From NCBI GenBank assembly GCA_963786395.1, contig CAWAZD010000021.1:1-64000 (forward strand): a DNA stretch of 64,000 nt, given 5' to 3'. Shown one piece after another: positions 47,159-55,423 of this stretch. Every line of letters starts with the position of its first letter. Positions within the stretch are counted from its first letter, which is position 1. The notes beneath the pieces are model-generated. The model was not told the DNA's origin and ran no database searches. It worked only from the letters and a program-made list of their open reading frames with translations. The translations under genes and the position numbers were made by a program. The DNA comes from Fen-1301 sp963786395. Its GTDB lineage: Bacteria; Bacteroidota; Ignavibacteria; Ignavibacteriales; Ignavibacteriaceae.

Positions 47159-48415
47159 ATGAAAAAGTTATTTGTATTCATAGTCGCAGTATTTTCACTA
47201 CTTACATTCCAGACAAAAGTGCAGGCTGATTCCGGTTCAGACGGGTATTTTTATAATGCCCTTGCACCATATGGACAATGGATTGAAACCAATGACGGCT
47301 TAATGGTTTGGCACCCGACATTCTTGTCAAGAACCTGGGCTCCTTATACTTATGGAAACTGGGAATGGACAAATGATGGCTGGTATTGGAATACCGATGA
47401 GCCTTTCGGTTATATAACGTATCATTATGGCAGATGGTACAATGATGAGTATTATGGATGGATATGGGTTCCGGATGATCAATGGGCTCCTTCATGGGTA
47501 GAATGGAGATATGATGACGATAATATCGGATGGGCGCCTTTACCTCCTTATGCAATATTCACGGCAGGAGTAGGAATATATTATACTCAGGATTATCATC
47601 CACATTATAATTATTGGAATTTTGTAGGGTATGATCATTTCTGTGATGCTAACGTTTATAATTACTATGCCGGTCCAAAAGTAAAATACAGAATATATAA
47701 CAATACTATTTTAAGAAACGATTATGATTATAATAATGGAAGAATAGTAAATAGAGGTATAGGATACGACAGAATAAAAGAGCGTAGTGGCAGACCAATT
47801 GTTACTCATGAGATCGTAAGAGTAACTGATCCAAGAGAAATAAATAATAATAATGGTAATAGAGATGTAATCAGAACTTATGTAGCCACAAGGAATGATG
47901 TTTCAAGAAATAATTTGAATAATATAAATATTAAAAGACCTGAGAGGAATTCATCTCTTGACGCAACCAAAATTAACCTTTCTGTCAGACAGCAGGTAAG
48001 GAGTAATGAAGTAAACCGTCAAACTGAAAGACCAACTACTCAGGTAAATCAGGAAAATAGTCAGAGACAGCAGGTAACTGATCAACAAAATCGTCAGAGA
48101 CAAGATCAACAAAGGCAGCAGCAGCAGGTTGATCAACAGAACCTTCAGAGACAGCAGCAAGTTGATCAGCAGAACCGTCAAAGACAACAGGTTGACCAAC
48201 AGAGACAACAACAGATTATTCAGCAGAACAGACAAAAGCAACAGCAGGTCGATCAGTTGAACCGTCAAAGACAAGAACCTCAGATAAAACAGAGAATGGA
48301 TCAGCAAAATCGTCAGAAGCAGCAGGTTCAGCAGAGACAGCAGACACAAGAAAAACCTAATGTTCAAAAAAATACACAGACTGAGAAAAAAGCAGAAGGC
48401 AGGGATCGCAGGTAA
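47159..48415 (+). CDS. DUF6600 secreted protein with Gln/Arg-rich tail
   Basis: A signal peptide (LFVFIVAVFSLLTFQTKVQA) is followed by a Trp/Tyr-rich region of repeated Y.YG.W-type motifs (LAPYGQWIETNDGLMVWHP, APYTYGNWEWTNDGWYW, ITYHYGRWYNDEYYGWIWVP, VEWRYDDDNIGWAPLPPY), matching DUF6600. From about residue 285 the chain becomes low-complexity, rich in Gln and Arg (QQNRQRQ units), and ends KKAEGRDRR. Total 418 residues. The tail suggests a disordered, basic, surface-binding segment. The ATG at 47159 is preferred. Confidence 0.85.
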   Translation: MKKLFVFIVAVFSLLTFQTKVQADSGSDGYFYNALAPYGQWIETNDGLMVWHPTFLSRTWAPYTYGNWEWTNDGWYWNTDEPFGYITYHYGRWYNDEYYGWIWVPDDQWAPSWVEWRYDDDNIGWAPLPPYAIFTAGVGIYYTQDYHPHYNYWNFVGYDHFCDANVYNYYAGPKVKYRIYNNTILRNDYDYNNGRIVNRGIGYDRIKERSGRPIVTHEIVRVTDPREINNNNGNRDVIRTYVATRNDVSRNNLNNINIKRPERNSSLDATKINLSVRQQVRSNEVNRQTERPTTQVNQENSQRQQVTDQQNRQRQDQQRQQQQVDQQNLQRQQQVDQQNRQRQQVDQQRQQQIIQQNRQKQQQVDQLNRQRQEPQIKQRMDQQNRQKQQVQQRQQTQEKPNVQKNTQTEKKAEGRDRR

Positions 48416-48437
48416 TTTGGTTCTCTAAGAATACCTC

Positions 48438-48472
48438 AAAAAAAAGCGGCTTATGTAAGCCGCTTTTTTTTG
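48438..48472. terminator. Bidirectional terminator
   Basis: AAGCGGCTTA at 48444-48453 pairs with TAAGCCGCTT at 48456-48465, flanked by A runs on the left and T runs on the right, so it works for both convergent genes. Confidence 0.92.
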
Positions 48473-48473
48473 T

Positions 48474-49577
48474 TCAAATTGCTTTCTCCGTTTCAGTATC
48501 GAAGAAATGAAGTTTCTCCGTATCAAAATACAGGGCTCGTTTTGTTCCCGGCTCAGGCATATCTCTTGCAGGAATCCTTGCTGTAAACTGATTTCCATCT
48601 ACCTGAAAATAAAGAAATATTTCATTACCCATAGGTTCAACCACTTCAAGTCCGAATTCCTCTTTACTGAATGAAGGTCTTTCAGGTGTTGTAGCTGCAT
48701 CATAAATATCTTCAGGACGGATACCCAGCCATATTTTTTTATTGGAATACGTTTCTAATTTTTTATTGTTCCCGGAAGGTAATTTAACTACTAATCCTCC
48801 GTCTGTGCTTTTGAAGCACAATCCATTATCATTTATTACCGTCCCGCTTATAAAATTCATCGATGGGCTTCCGATAAATCCTGCTACAAATTTATTTACA
48901 GGAAAATTATAAAGGTTAAGCGGGGAATCTATCTGATTAACAACACCATCTTTCATTACTACTATTTTATCACCCATGGTCATGGCTTCTGTCTGGTCAT
49001 GAGTAACATAAATCATTGTAGCACCAAGCTGATGATGAAGTTTGGATATTTCAGTTCTCATCTGCACACGGAGTTTTGCATCAAGGTTACTTAAAGGTTC
49101 ATCGAACAGGAATACTTTCGGTTTTCTGACAATAGCACGACCCACAGCAACTCTTTGTCTTTGACCACCGGATAGAGCTTTAGGCTTTCTGTTAAGATAA
49201 TCTTCCAGCCCTAATATTTTAGCAGCATCATTTACACGTTCTTTAATTTCCTCTTTTGGAAATTTCCGAAGCTTCAACCCGAATGCCATATTTTCAAAAA
49301 CAGTCATATGAGGATAAAGAGCATAGTTCTGGAAAACCATTGCAATATCTCTGTCTTTGGGAGAAACATCATTAACTTTTTTACCATCAATAAAAAGATC
49401 ACCATTAGTAATCTCTTCCAATCCTGCAATCATTCTAAGAGTAGTAGATTTACCACAACCGGAAGGTCCAACAAGCACAACAAATTCTTTATCTTTTACT
49501 TCAATATTTACATCTTTAACAGCGGTATTTCCCCCATCGTAAACTTTTGAAATATTCTTTAATGTTACCTCAGCCAT
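48474..49577 (-). CDS. MalK/UgpC-type sugar ABC transporter ATP-binding protein
   Basis: A 367-residue ATPase for carbohydrate import. Walker A VGPSGCGKSTTLR, Q-loop VFQNYALYPHMTV, signature LSGGQRQRVAVGRAIVR, Walker B VFLFDEPLSNLD and switch His in VTHDQTEAM. The C-terminal TOBE/MalK regulatory domain includes FIGSPSMNFISG and LGIRPEDIYDA. No permease or binding protein is adjacent, so it probably serves transporters encoded elsewhere, as MsmK does. Four bases separate it from aroA. Confidence 0.95.
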   Translation of the reverse strand: MAEVTLKNISKVYDGGNTAVKDVNIEVKDKEFVVLVGPSGCGKSTTLRMIAGLEEITNGDLFIDGKKVNDVSPKDRDIAMVFQNYALYPHMTVFENMAFGLKLRKFPKEEIKERVNDAAKILGLEDYLNRKPKALSGGQRQRVAVGRAIVRKPKVFLFDEPLSNLDAKLRVQMRTEISKLHHQLGATMIYVTHDQTEAMTMGDKIVVMKDGVVNQIDSPLNLYNFPVNKFVAGFIGSPSMNFISGTVINDNGLCFKSTDGGLVVKLPSGNNKKLETYSNKKIWLGIRPEDIYDAATTPERPSFSKEEFGLEVVEPMGNEIFLYFQVDGNQFTARIPARDMPEPGTKRALYFDTEKLHFFDTETEKAI

Positions 49578-49581
49578 ATTA

Positions 49582-50862
49582 CTACCTTGAAATAATTTTT
49601 AATTGTTCAATAAAATCAGGATTAGAAATACTTACAGAACTAAAATTATTAACTTTCCCGCCATTAAACAACATTAATGATAAGATAGCGAATGACATTG
49701 CGATCCTATGGTCATTAAAGCTTTCAAATACAGGGTAAGGGTTAGTAATTTCACCTTCAAATTCAAAGCCGTCATCAAATTCTGTAACATTAAGCCCCAA
49801 ATGTTTAAGGTTAAAACAGACAGCCTTAATCCTATCAGACTCCTTCCCTCTTAATTCTTTAGCATTTCTGATTGAGAATTTACCTTCAGCAAGAATACCT
49901 GCTACAGCTAAGATGGGAATCTCATCAATAATATTAGGAATTAAGTCTTCGGGAATTTCAACATTCCTGAGGCTACTGCTTTTAATAATCAGGTCGCCGG
50001 ATATTTCACCGGAATTCACTTTAATATTTTGAGTTTCGATCTGCCCACCCATCATATTAAATATCTTAATTATGCCGGTCCTTGATTCATTAAGGGAAAC
50101 ATTTACCAGCCTGAGTTCTGAATTTTTTGTTAGTAAAGCAAGGGGGATAAAAAATGCAGCAGTTGAAATATCTCCCGGTACAAAATATTCATTAGCTAAT
50201 GGGTAATTCTTTTTTGAAACATGGATTATATTTTTATCCTTTTCATGTGTGATTTCTAAACCCAGCATACGTTCAGTATGATCTCGGGAGAGGGTTTTTT
50301 CTATCAACCTTGTCTCTTCTTCAAGATGAATACCTGCTAATAAAACTGCACTTTTTACCTGGGCACTTGCAATGGGTAGTTCATATTCTACCGGAGATAT
50401 TGTTTGTGCACCCAATATTCTTAGAGGAAGTGTCCCTTCAGGCGTCGAGTTTATTACTCCACCCATTAAAGTTAATGGATCGATGACTCTTTTCATCGGG
50501 CGCTGGGATAATGATTCATCTCCTGTTATTAAAGAATCAAATTCCTGGTTTATAAGAATGCCGGTTAGTAGACGTGTGGTAGTGCCGGAATTACCGGCAA
50601 ATAAAGGAAGTTCAGGCTTTATAAGTTTTTTACATCCTTTTGCTTTTACAATAAAGATATCTTTTTTTTCTTCAAATTCAACTCCCATTGAAGTGAAACA
50701 ACTCATTGTTGATTTGACATCTTCACCATTGCCAGGATTATGGATTAAAGACGTACCCTCTGCCATTGAAGAAAATATTACTGAGCGGTGTGAAATTGAT
50801 TTATCTCCGGGTAAACTTATAGTACCTTCAACTCTTTCTATTTTATTAAAAGTTTGTTCCAT
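49582..50862 (-). CDS. aroA: 3-phosphoshikimate 1-carboxyvinyltransferase (EPSP synthase)
   Basis: AroA makes EPSP in the shikimate pathway. Signatures: LPGDKSISHRSVIFSSMAEG, LFAGNSGTTTRLLTGILI, ELPIASAQVKSAVLLAG, RDHTERMLG, DEIPILAVAGILAEG, LRGKESDRIKA and NDHRIAMSFAIL. Length 426 residues, intact. The ATG at 50862 overlaps the stop of the upstream TrmH-like gene (TAATG) and is preferred to an in-frame ATG 15 bases earlier. Confidence 0.97.
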   Translation of the reverse strand: MEQTFNKIERVEGTISLPGDKSISHRSVIFSSMAEGTSLIHNPGNGEDVKSTMSCFTSMGVEFEEKKDIFIVKAKGCKKLIKPELPLFAGNSGTTTRLLTGILINQEFDSLITGDESLSQRPMKRVIDPLTLMGGVINSTPEGTLPLRILGAQTISPVEYELPIASAQVKSAVLLAGIHLEEETRLIEKTLSRDHTERMLGLEITHEKDKNIIHVSKKNYPLANEYFVPGDISTAAFFIPLALLTKNSELRLVNVSLNESRTGIIKIFNMMGGQIETQNIKVNSGEISGDLIIKSSSLRNVEIPEDLIPNIIDEIPILAVAGILAEGKFSIRNAKELRGKESDRIKAVCFNLKHLGLNVTEFDDGFEFEGEITNPYPVFESFNDHRIAMSFAILSLMLFNGGKVNNFSSVSISNPDFIEQLKIISR

Positions 50863-51452
50863 TATTTCCGGCACCATTCATCAATCATTTTATCTAATTC
50901 ATTTTTATCAAGCGTACTGTGGTTATACATTCCTTTTGCAAGTCTTTGCCGCAGTGCTTCATAGATAATTACTGCTGCGGCAACAGAAATGTTAAGACTT
51001 TGTACCATTCCAAACATAGGTATAAATATTTTATCATCCGCCATTTCAGCTGCTTCTAAAGATACCCCCCTGTGCTCATTTCCGAGAACAATTGCGCATT
51101 TTTCTGTCATATCAATATCATAAAGACTCTTTGTCCCTTCACCGAGTGAAGAAGCATAAATTTTATATCCGTCAGATCTAAGCTTATCATAACACATCTT
51201 AACATCAGTATGCTTATCTTTTTCTATCCACTTAAATGCTGAAGCAGAAGTTTTTTTACCAATACCCGGAAATTTTTCAAGATAATAGATTAGCGAAACT
51301 TTGGGAATTCCGGCTGCATCGCAAGTTCTGAATACTGCGCTAACATTGTGTGGATCATGCACATTTTCAAGGACTAAACGTAGAGTTTGCTGCCTTGCGT
51401 TTGCAACAGTGGTTAGTTTTTTTATTCTTTTTTCGGATTTAAATTGTCTCAA
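50862..51452 (-). CDS. TrmH/SpoU-family tRNA/rRNA 2'-O-methyltransferase
   Basis: A 196-residue SPOUT methyltransferase: LVLENVHDPHNVSAVFRTCD (motif 1), CAIVLGNEHRGVSLEAAEMA (motif 2), DDKIFIPMFGMVQSLNISVA (motif 3). A C-terminal helical extension (YEALRQRLAKGMYNHSTLD) recalls TrmH for tRNA Gm18. Starts at a TTG within the stop of the HicB-like gene. It is a second SpoU enzyme besides 12347-12889. Confidence 0.92.
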   Translation of the reverse strand: MRQFKSEKRIKKLTTVANARQQTLRLVLENVHDPHNVSAVFRTCDAAGIPKVSLIYYLEKFPGIGKKTSASAFKWIEKDKHTDVKMCYDKLRSDGYKIYASSLGEGTKSLYDIDMTEKCAIVLGNEHRGVSLEAAEMADDKIFIPMFGMVQSLNISVAAAVIIYEALRQRLAKGMYNHSTLDKNELDKMIDEWCRK

Positions 51453-51679
51453 TTCGGTGACTTATCGAAAACAAGTTTATAAATAATCCTGGTCTTTGTT
51501 TCGCGGGCTTTATCAACTTTGAATTTAGAGGCATCTGTTTTTAGATAGTATGCGGCAAGGTCAACTATATTTACTAATACCGTGTCCAAATCATGAGCCC
51601 AGGTGTCGCATCCTTTTAATGAAGGAATCTCAGCAGTAAAACCATCGTCAGATTTATTTACTATAACATCTAAAATCAA
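51449..51679 (-). CDS. HicB-like protein, no toxin partner seen
   Basis: A 76-residue protein, ILDVIVNKSDDGFTAEIPSL, then KGCDTWAHDLDTVLVNIVDL and AAYYL. This is the HicB RNase-H-like fold (G(F/Y)(T/W)AE.P...GC.(T/S).G.T...A). HicB usually pairs with the HicA toxin, but no HicA gene is present. It is wedged between deoC (adjacent base) and the TrmH-like gene (TTGA overlap), so it appears domesticated within the operon. Confidence 0.75.
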   Translation of the reverse strand: MILDVIVNKSDDGFTAEIPSLKGCDTWAHDLDTVLVNIVDLAAYYLKTDASKFKVDKARETKTRIIYKLVFDKSPN

Positions 51680-52546
51680 TCAGTAACCACCCTTTTCTGT
51701 TTTCTCACCCAGAACAATTTTAACACTTGCGCTGGCACCAACTCTATCAGCACCTGATGCGATCATTGCTTCGGCATCTTCGCGGCTTCTAATACCCCCT
51801 GAAGCTTTAACACCAATTCCACTTCCTACAACATATTTCATAAGGGCGATATCTCCAACTGTTGCTCCGCCTTTGCTGAAACCTGTTGAAGTTTTAACAA
51901 AATCAGCGCCTGCTTCTTTACATATAACACATGCTTTGATTTTTTGTTCATCGGTAAGAAGTGCTGTTTCAAGAATCACCTTGCATAATACTCCATGATT
52001 ATGGGCGGCATTAACAACCTGTTTTATATCGTTTGCCACATAGTCAAAATTACCTTCCTGAAGCTGTCCTACATTTATCACCATATCAATTTCTGTTGCA
52101 CCATTATAAATAGCCTGTTCAGATTCAAATCTTTTAACCTCAGTTGTAGTTGCGCCTAAAGGAAAGCCGATAACTGTACATACTTTTACTTCAGTATTTT
52201 TAAGCATTTCGTAGCAAAGAGCAACATAACCGGGATTAACGCAAACCGATGCAAATACATATTTTCTTGCCTCTTCACACAAAGCTCTTATTTCTGCAGG
52301 ACGTGCATCAGGTTTCAGCAATGTATGGTCAATCTTCCTTGCCAGGTTCTTATCAACTAACTCCTTACCCACACCCGGACCGGCTGCTATTCTTTCGGCT
52401 CCGGAATCAACAATATTTCTTACTGCTTTCGGTTGAGTAACAACATTTGTTTCCCATCCTTTGCAGCCTTCACCCTGATAATAAAAATCTCTTAGTACTT
52501 TTTCTAAGAATTCCTTTGATACGTCTTCTGAAATTGGATAATCCAT
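51680..52546 (-). CDS. deoC: Deoxyribose-phosphate aldolase
   Basis: A class I aldolase splitting 2-deoxyribose 5-phosphate to glyceraldehyde 3-phosphate and acetaldehyde. The TIM barrel has IDHTLLKPDARPAEI, VCTVIGFPLGA, TEIDMVINVGQLQEGN, Schiff-base Lys in ADFVKTSTGFSKGGATV and GVKASGGIRSREDAEAMI. An N-terminal extension of about 70 residues is seen in the longer DeoC group. Intact, 288 residues. Confidence 0.95.
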   Translation of the reverse strand: MDYPISEDVSKEFLEKVLRDFYYQGEGCKGWETNVVTQPKAVRNIVDSGAERIAAGPGVGKELVDKNLARKIDHTLLKPDARPAEIRALCEEARKYVFASVCVNPGYVALCYEMLKNTEVKVCTVIGFPLGATTTEVKRFESEQAIYNGATEIDMVINVGQLQEGNFDYVANDIKQVVNAAHNHGVLCKVILETALLTDEQKIKACVICKEAGADFVKTSTGFSKGGATVGDIALMKYVVGSGIGVKASGGIRSREDAEAMIASGADRVGASASVKIVLGEKTEKGGY

Positions 52547-52548
52547 TT

Positions 52549-53427
52549 TTAACCTTTAATATTTAAATATGCTTTATAAGTGTTTTGAAGCAGCATGGCT
52601 ATTGTCATTGGCCCTACTCCTCCGGGAACAGGAGTCATAAAAGATGCCTTTTTAGAGACACCCGTAAAATCAACATCACCTACTACTCTTGATCCTTTGG
52701 GATGACTTTCATCCTTAATTCTATTTATTCCTACATCAATTACAACTACTCCTTCTTTTACCATTTCTGCTTTTACAAACTCCGGTTTGCCAATAGCGGC
52801 AATAAGGATATCCGCGGTCCTGGTATATTCCTCAATATTTTTAGCAGCCGAATGGCAAACAGTAACAATTGAGTTTGCGCCTTCTTTTTTCTGAAGAAGA
52901 AGATTTGCAACCGGTTTTCCTACTATATTACTTCTGCCCAGTACCACAGCATGTTTGCCTGATGTTTCAATATTATACCGTTTAAATAACTCCATAATTC
53001 CGGCGGGAGTGCATGGAACAAAACCTTCTTTTCCAATCACCATATTTCCAATACTTACCGGATGAAAACCATCCACATCTTTAAGAGGGGAAATTGCCTC
53101 TATTACTTTATCTTCATTAATATGTTCCGGCAGCGGCAGTTGAACCAAAATCCCATGAAATTCATCATTATTATTATAGTAATCTACAAGATCAAGAAGT
53201 TCATTCTCTGTAATAGCGGTACTAAATTTTTCGGTCTTGGTTTTCATTCCTACTTCGGCGCAGGCTTTCCCTTTATTATTCACATAAATATTAGAGCCGG
53301 GATCATCTCCTACAAGAATAGCAGCAAGACCGGGAACATCTTTCCCTTCCTTTATCAGTAGGTCAATTTTGACTTTAATCTCATGCCTGATATCAGCAGC
53401 AATCTTTTTGCCATCTATTAAAATCAT
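52549..53427 (-). CDS. folD: Methylenetetrahydrofolate dehydrogenase/cyclohydrolase FolD
   Basis: A bifunctional one-carbon enzyme. Motifs: GDDPGSNIYVNNKGKACAEV (catalytic Lys region), LVQLPLPEHINEDKVIEAI, PCTPAGIMELFKRYNI, VVLGRSNIVGKPVANLLLQK (NADP site) and MTPVPGGVGPMTIAML. Length 292 residues, intact. It overlaps the DNA methyltransferase gene by four bases and deoC follows two bases later. Confidence 0.97.
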   Translation of the reverse strand: MILIDGKKIAADIRHEIKVKIDLLIKEGKDVPGLAAILVGDDPGSNIYVNNKGKACAEVGMKTKTEKFSTAITENELLDLVDYYNNNDEFHGILVQLPLPEHINEDKVIEAISPLKDVDGFHPVSIGNMVIGKEGFVPCTPAGIMELFKRYNIETSGKHAVVLGRSNIVGKPVANLLLQKKEGANSIVTVCHSAAKNIEEYTRTADILIAAIGKPEFVKAEMVKEGVVVIDVGINRIKDESHPKGSRVVGDVDFTGVSKKASFMTPVPGGVGPMTIAMLLQNTYKAYLNIKG

Positions 53428-54434
53428 ACTGCTATCTTCTTCCGGGTCAATTTAGTAAAATCGAAATTATAGGTCTTTGAAAGATAATTTTTTATTTTTT
53501 TATCTTCCAGTATCTCTTCAGAAAAAGGGTTTGAATTCTGCCAGCCGGTTAGGTTATTATTTCTATAATTTTCCAGCCTGCGTATAGTTATTTCACAGAA
53601 AACCGGATCGATATCTGTAGTATAACACCGCCTGTATAATTTTTCTGCTGAAAGGAGTGTTGTTCCTGAATGAGCAAATAGATCAACAACCAGGTCCTCT
53701 TTTTTGCTGTTAGCCTGTAATATTCTGTCAATGGATTTCAATGGTTTCTGAGCATAACAGCCATTTACATTTTCTTCCATTCTGTAGAAAACCTGCTGAA
53801 TATCTACCCAAACGTTTCCCGCCCTGATATTTTCAGATCTGCTTCTTTCCAGGTTTTCGGTTTCCTTTCCATTTATAATTTTATAGTAACCCTTCAGTAT
53901 TTTTGGTATATCGGTGTACTCAGCTTCGATATTAAAAACCGAAGAACCCTTAACATAATAAAGCAGTTCCTGTCTTATAGCCATCCAGTTTTTCTGAGTA
54001 CCGTAACCTCTCTGATTCCTCATAGTAATAAAACTTCTTGATGAAAAACCCGAGTTCCTCATCATTTGAATGAACTCCGGAAAAGGCTGAAAATGGTTAT
54101 TCTGGTCGGCTCCTAACCAGATATACATGGAAGAATTATTATCAAGGACATTAAAGGAAATCTCTACCCATTTCCTGCACCATTCAATAAATTCAGTTAA
54201 TTGTTTTTCTTCAAAGGCAACAAAATTATATGGCGGATCATGAACAGCAAGCAGGGCTTTTTCACCATCCATTAATTTATTTACCTGAGTTTTATCAGTA
54301 GAATCAATACACCCTACCTTATGTTTTTTTAATTCGTCAATCCAAACTTCACCCGGTTTAATCCTGCAATAAGGAAGCAAAAGGTTGTGGAATTTAATAT
54401 CAGAATCTATCCTTGGCAATGGGAAATTTTCCAT
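53424..54434 (-). CDS. DNA methyltransferase, beta-class N6-adenine/N4-cytosine type, no nuclease partner
   Basis: This 336-residue protein has the catalytic motif IV DPPYNFVAF (about residues 64-72) ahead of the SAM-binding motif I region (VVDLFAHSGTTLLSAEKLYR, then CYTTDIDPVFCEITIRRLEN at about 265-310), with a target-recognition segment between. This order marks beta-class methyltransferases. DPPY favours N6-adenine. It sits inside a housekeeping run (ymdB-like, this gene, folD, deoC), with four-base spacing or overlaps on both sides and no restriction gene. It is therefore an orphan methylase, possibly with an epigenetic role. Target unknown. Confidence 0.85.
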   Translation of the reverse strand: MENFPLPRIDSDIKFHNLLLPYCRIKPGEVWIDELKKHKVGCIDSTDKTQVNKLMDGEKALLAVHDPPYNFVAFEEKQLTEFIEWCRKWVEISFNVLDNNSSMYIWLGADQNNHFQPFPEFIQMMRNSGFSSRSFITMRNQRGYGTQKNWMAIRQELLYYVKGSSVFNIEAEYTDIPKILKGYYKIINGKETENLERSRSENIRAGNVWVDIQQVFYRMEENVNGCYAQKPLKSIDRILQANSKKEDLVVDLFAHSGTTLLSAEKLYRRCYTTDIDPVFCEITIRRLENYRNNNLTGWQNSNPFSEEILEDKKIKNYLSKTYNFDFTKLTRKKIAV

Positions 54435-54437
54435 AAA

Positions 54438-55241
54438 TTAGTCAATCTTCCTGATAAATTCAGGAAAAAGAATTCTTTCCAATTCAACTGTTTTACCACT
54501 TTCCGGGTCAACCTTTAAGAAGAATCCGCAAATATGAACATCGTTTTCCGCAGTTTCATATTTCTGAGGTGTCTGGTAAATAAACCTGTTTATAGCAGCA
54601 GTTGTTTTCATTCCAATAACAGATTCATAAGGACCTGTCATTCCTACATCTGTAATATAACCTGTTCCGTTTGGGAATATTCTTTCATCGGAAGTCTGGA
54701 CATGCGTATGTGTTCCTATTACAGCAGAAACTTTCCCGTCAAGAAAATAAGCCATTGCTATTTTTTCGGCTGAGGCTTCGGCATGAAAGTCCATTATTAT
54801 AACATTAGTTTCTGATTTTAGCCTGGGAACAACCCATTCAGCAGTGCGGAAAGGACAATCGATACTCTGCATGAAAGTTCTTCCCTGCATATTCAGAACC
54901 GCGACTTTTCCTTTTTTAGTATCAACAATAAAGTAACCGTTACCATAAGTACCCTTTGGATAATTCATGGGTCTTAGTGCCCTGGGTTCAATTTTCAGGT
55001 AATCCTGAGATTGATGCTTATCCCATGTATGATTTCCTCCTGTTATCACATGTACTCCTAGGTCAAATAGAATCTTCCCTTCTTTTACCGTGCAGCCTTT
55101 GCCATCAGAGGAATTTTCACCGTTAGCGATAACAATATCTGCTTTATATTTCTGAATAAGACCCGGCAGCCAGGTTTGAACAAGATCCATTCCCGGTTTC
55201 CCGACAATATCCCCGATAAATAGTATATGTAAATAACTCAT
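54438..55241 (-). CDS. YmdB-family metallophosphoesterase
   Basis: A 267-residue calcineurin-like phosphoesterase: ILFIGDIVGKPG, IANGENSSDGKG, GGNHTWDK, MDFHAEASAEKIAMAYFLDG and VIGTHTHVQTSD. This set of metal ligands is typical of YmdB (2',3'-cAMP phosphodiesterase in Bacillus). The ATG at 55241 has AGAGGA just upstream. Likely role: cyclic nucleotide or RNA-end turnover. It heads the minus-strand run toward deoC. Confidence 0.93.
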   Translation of the reverse strand: MSYLHILFIGDIVGKPGMDLVQTWLPGLIQKYKADIVIANGENSSDGKGCTVKEGKILFDLGVHVITGGNHTWDKHQSQDYLKIEPRALRPMNYPKGTYGNGYFIVDTKKGKVAVLNMQGRTFMQSIDCPFRTAEWVVPRLKSETNVIIMDFHAEASAEKIAMAYFLDGKVSAVIGTHTHVQTSDERIFPNGTGYITDVGMTGPYESVIGMKTTAAINRFIYQTPQKYETAENDVHICGFFLKVDPESGKTVELERILFPEFIRKID

Positions 55242-55423
55242 ATTCCTCTTCAATTAATATATAAATATATTGAAAATAGCGGTTAAATTAAAAGATATTA
55301 CGTATGATGTGCTTAAAACATAAAAGATAGCCTTTTTATTTTATCCGGGTTTGTCTATTTTAGAAAAGAGCTATGCTTATAAATTTTTTATGAAAACTTA
55401 CCAGAATAACTAAACTTTGATTA

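Noticed and set aside
47951..48367. Leucine-rich minus-strand frame
   Set aside because: It is the antisense of the Gln/Arg-rich tail. CAG/CAA codons read backwards give Leu, so it only looks like a membrane protein.
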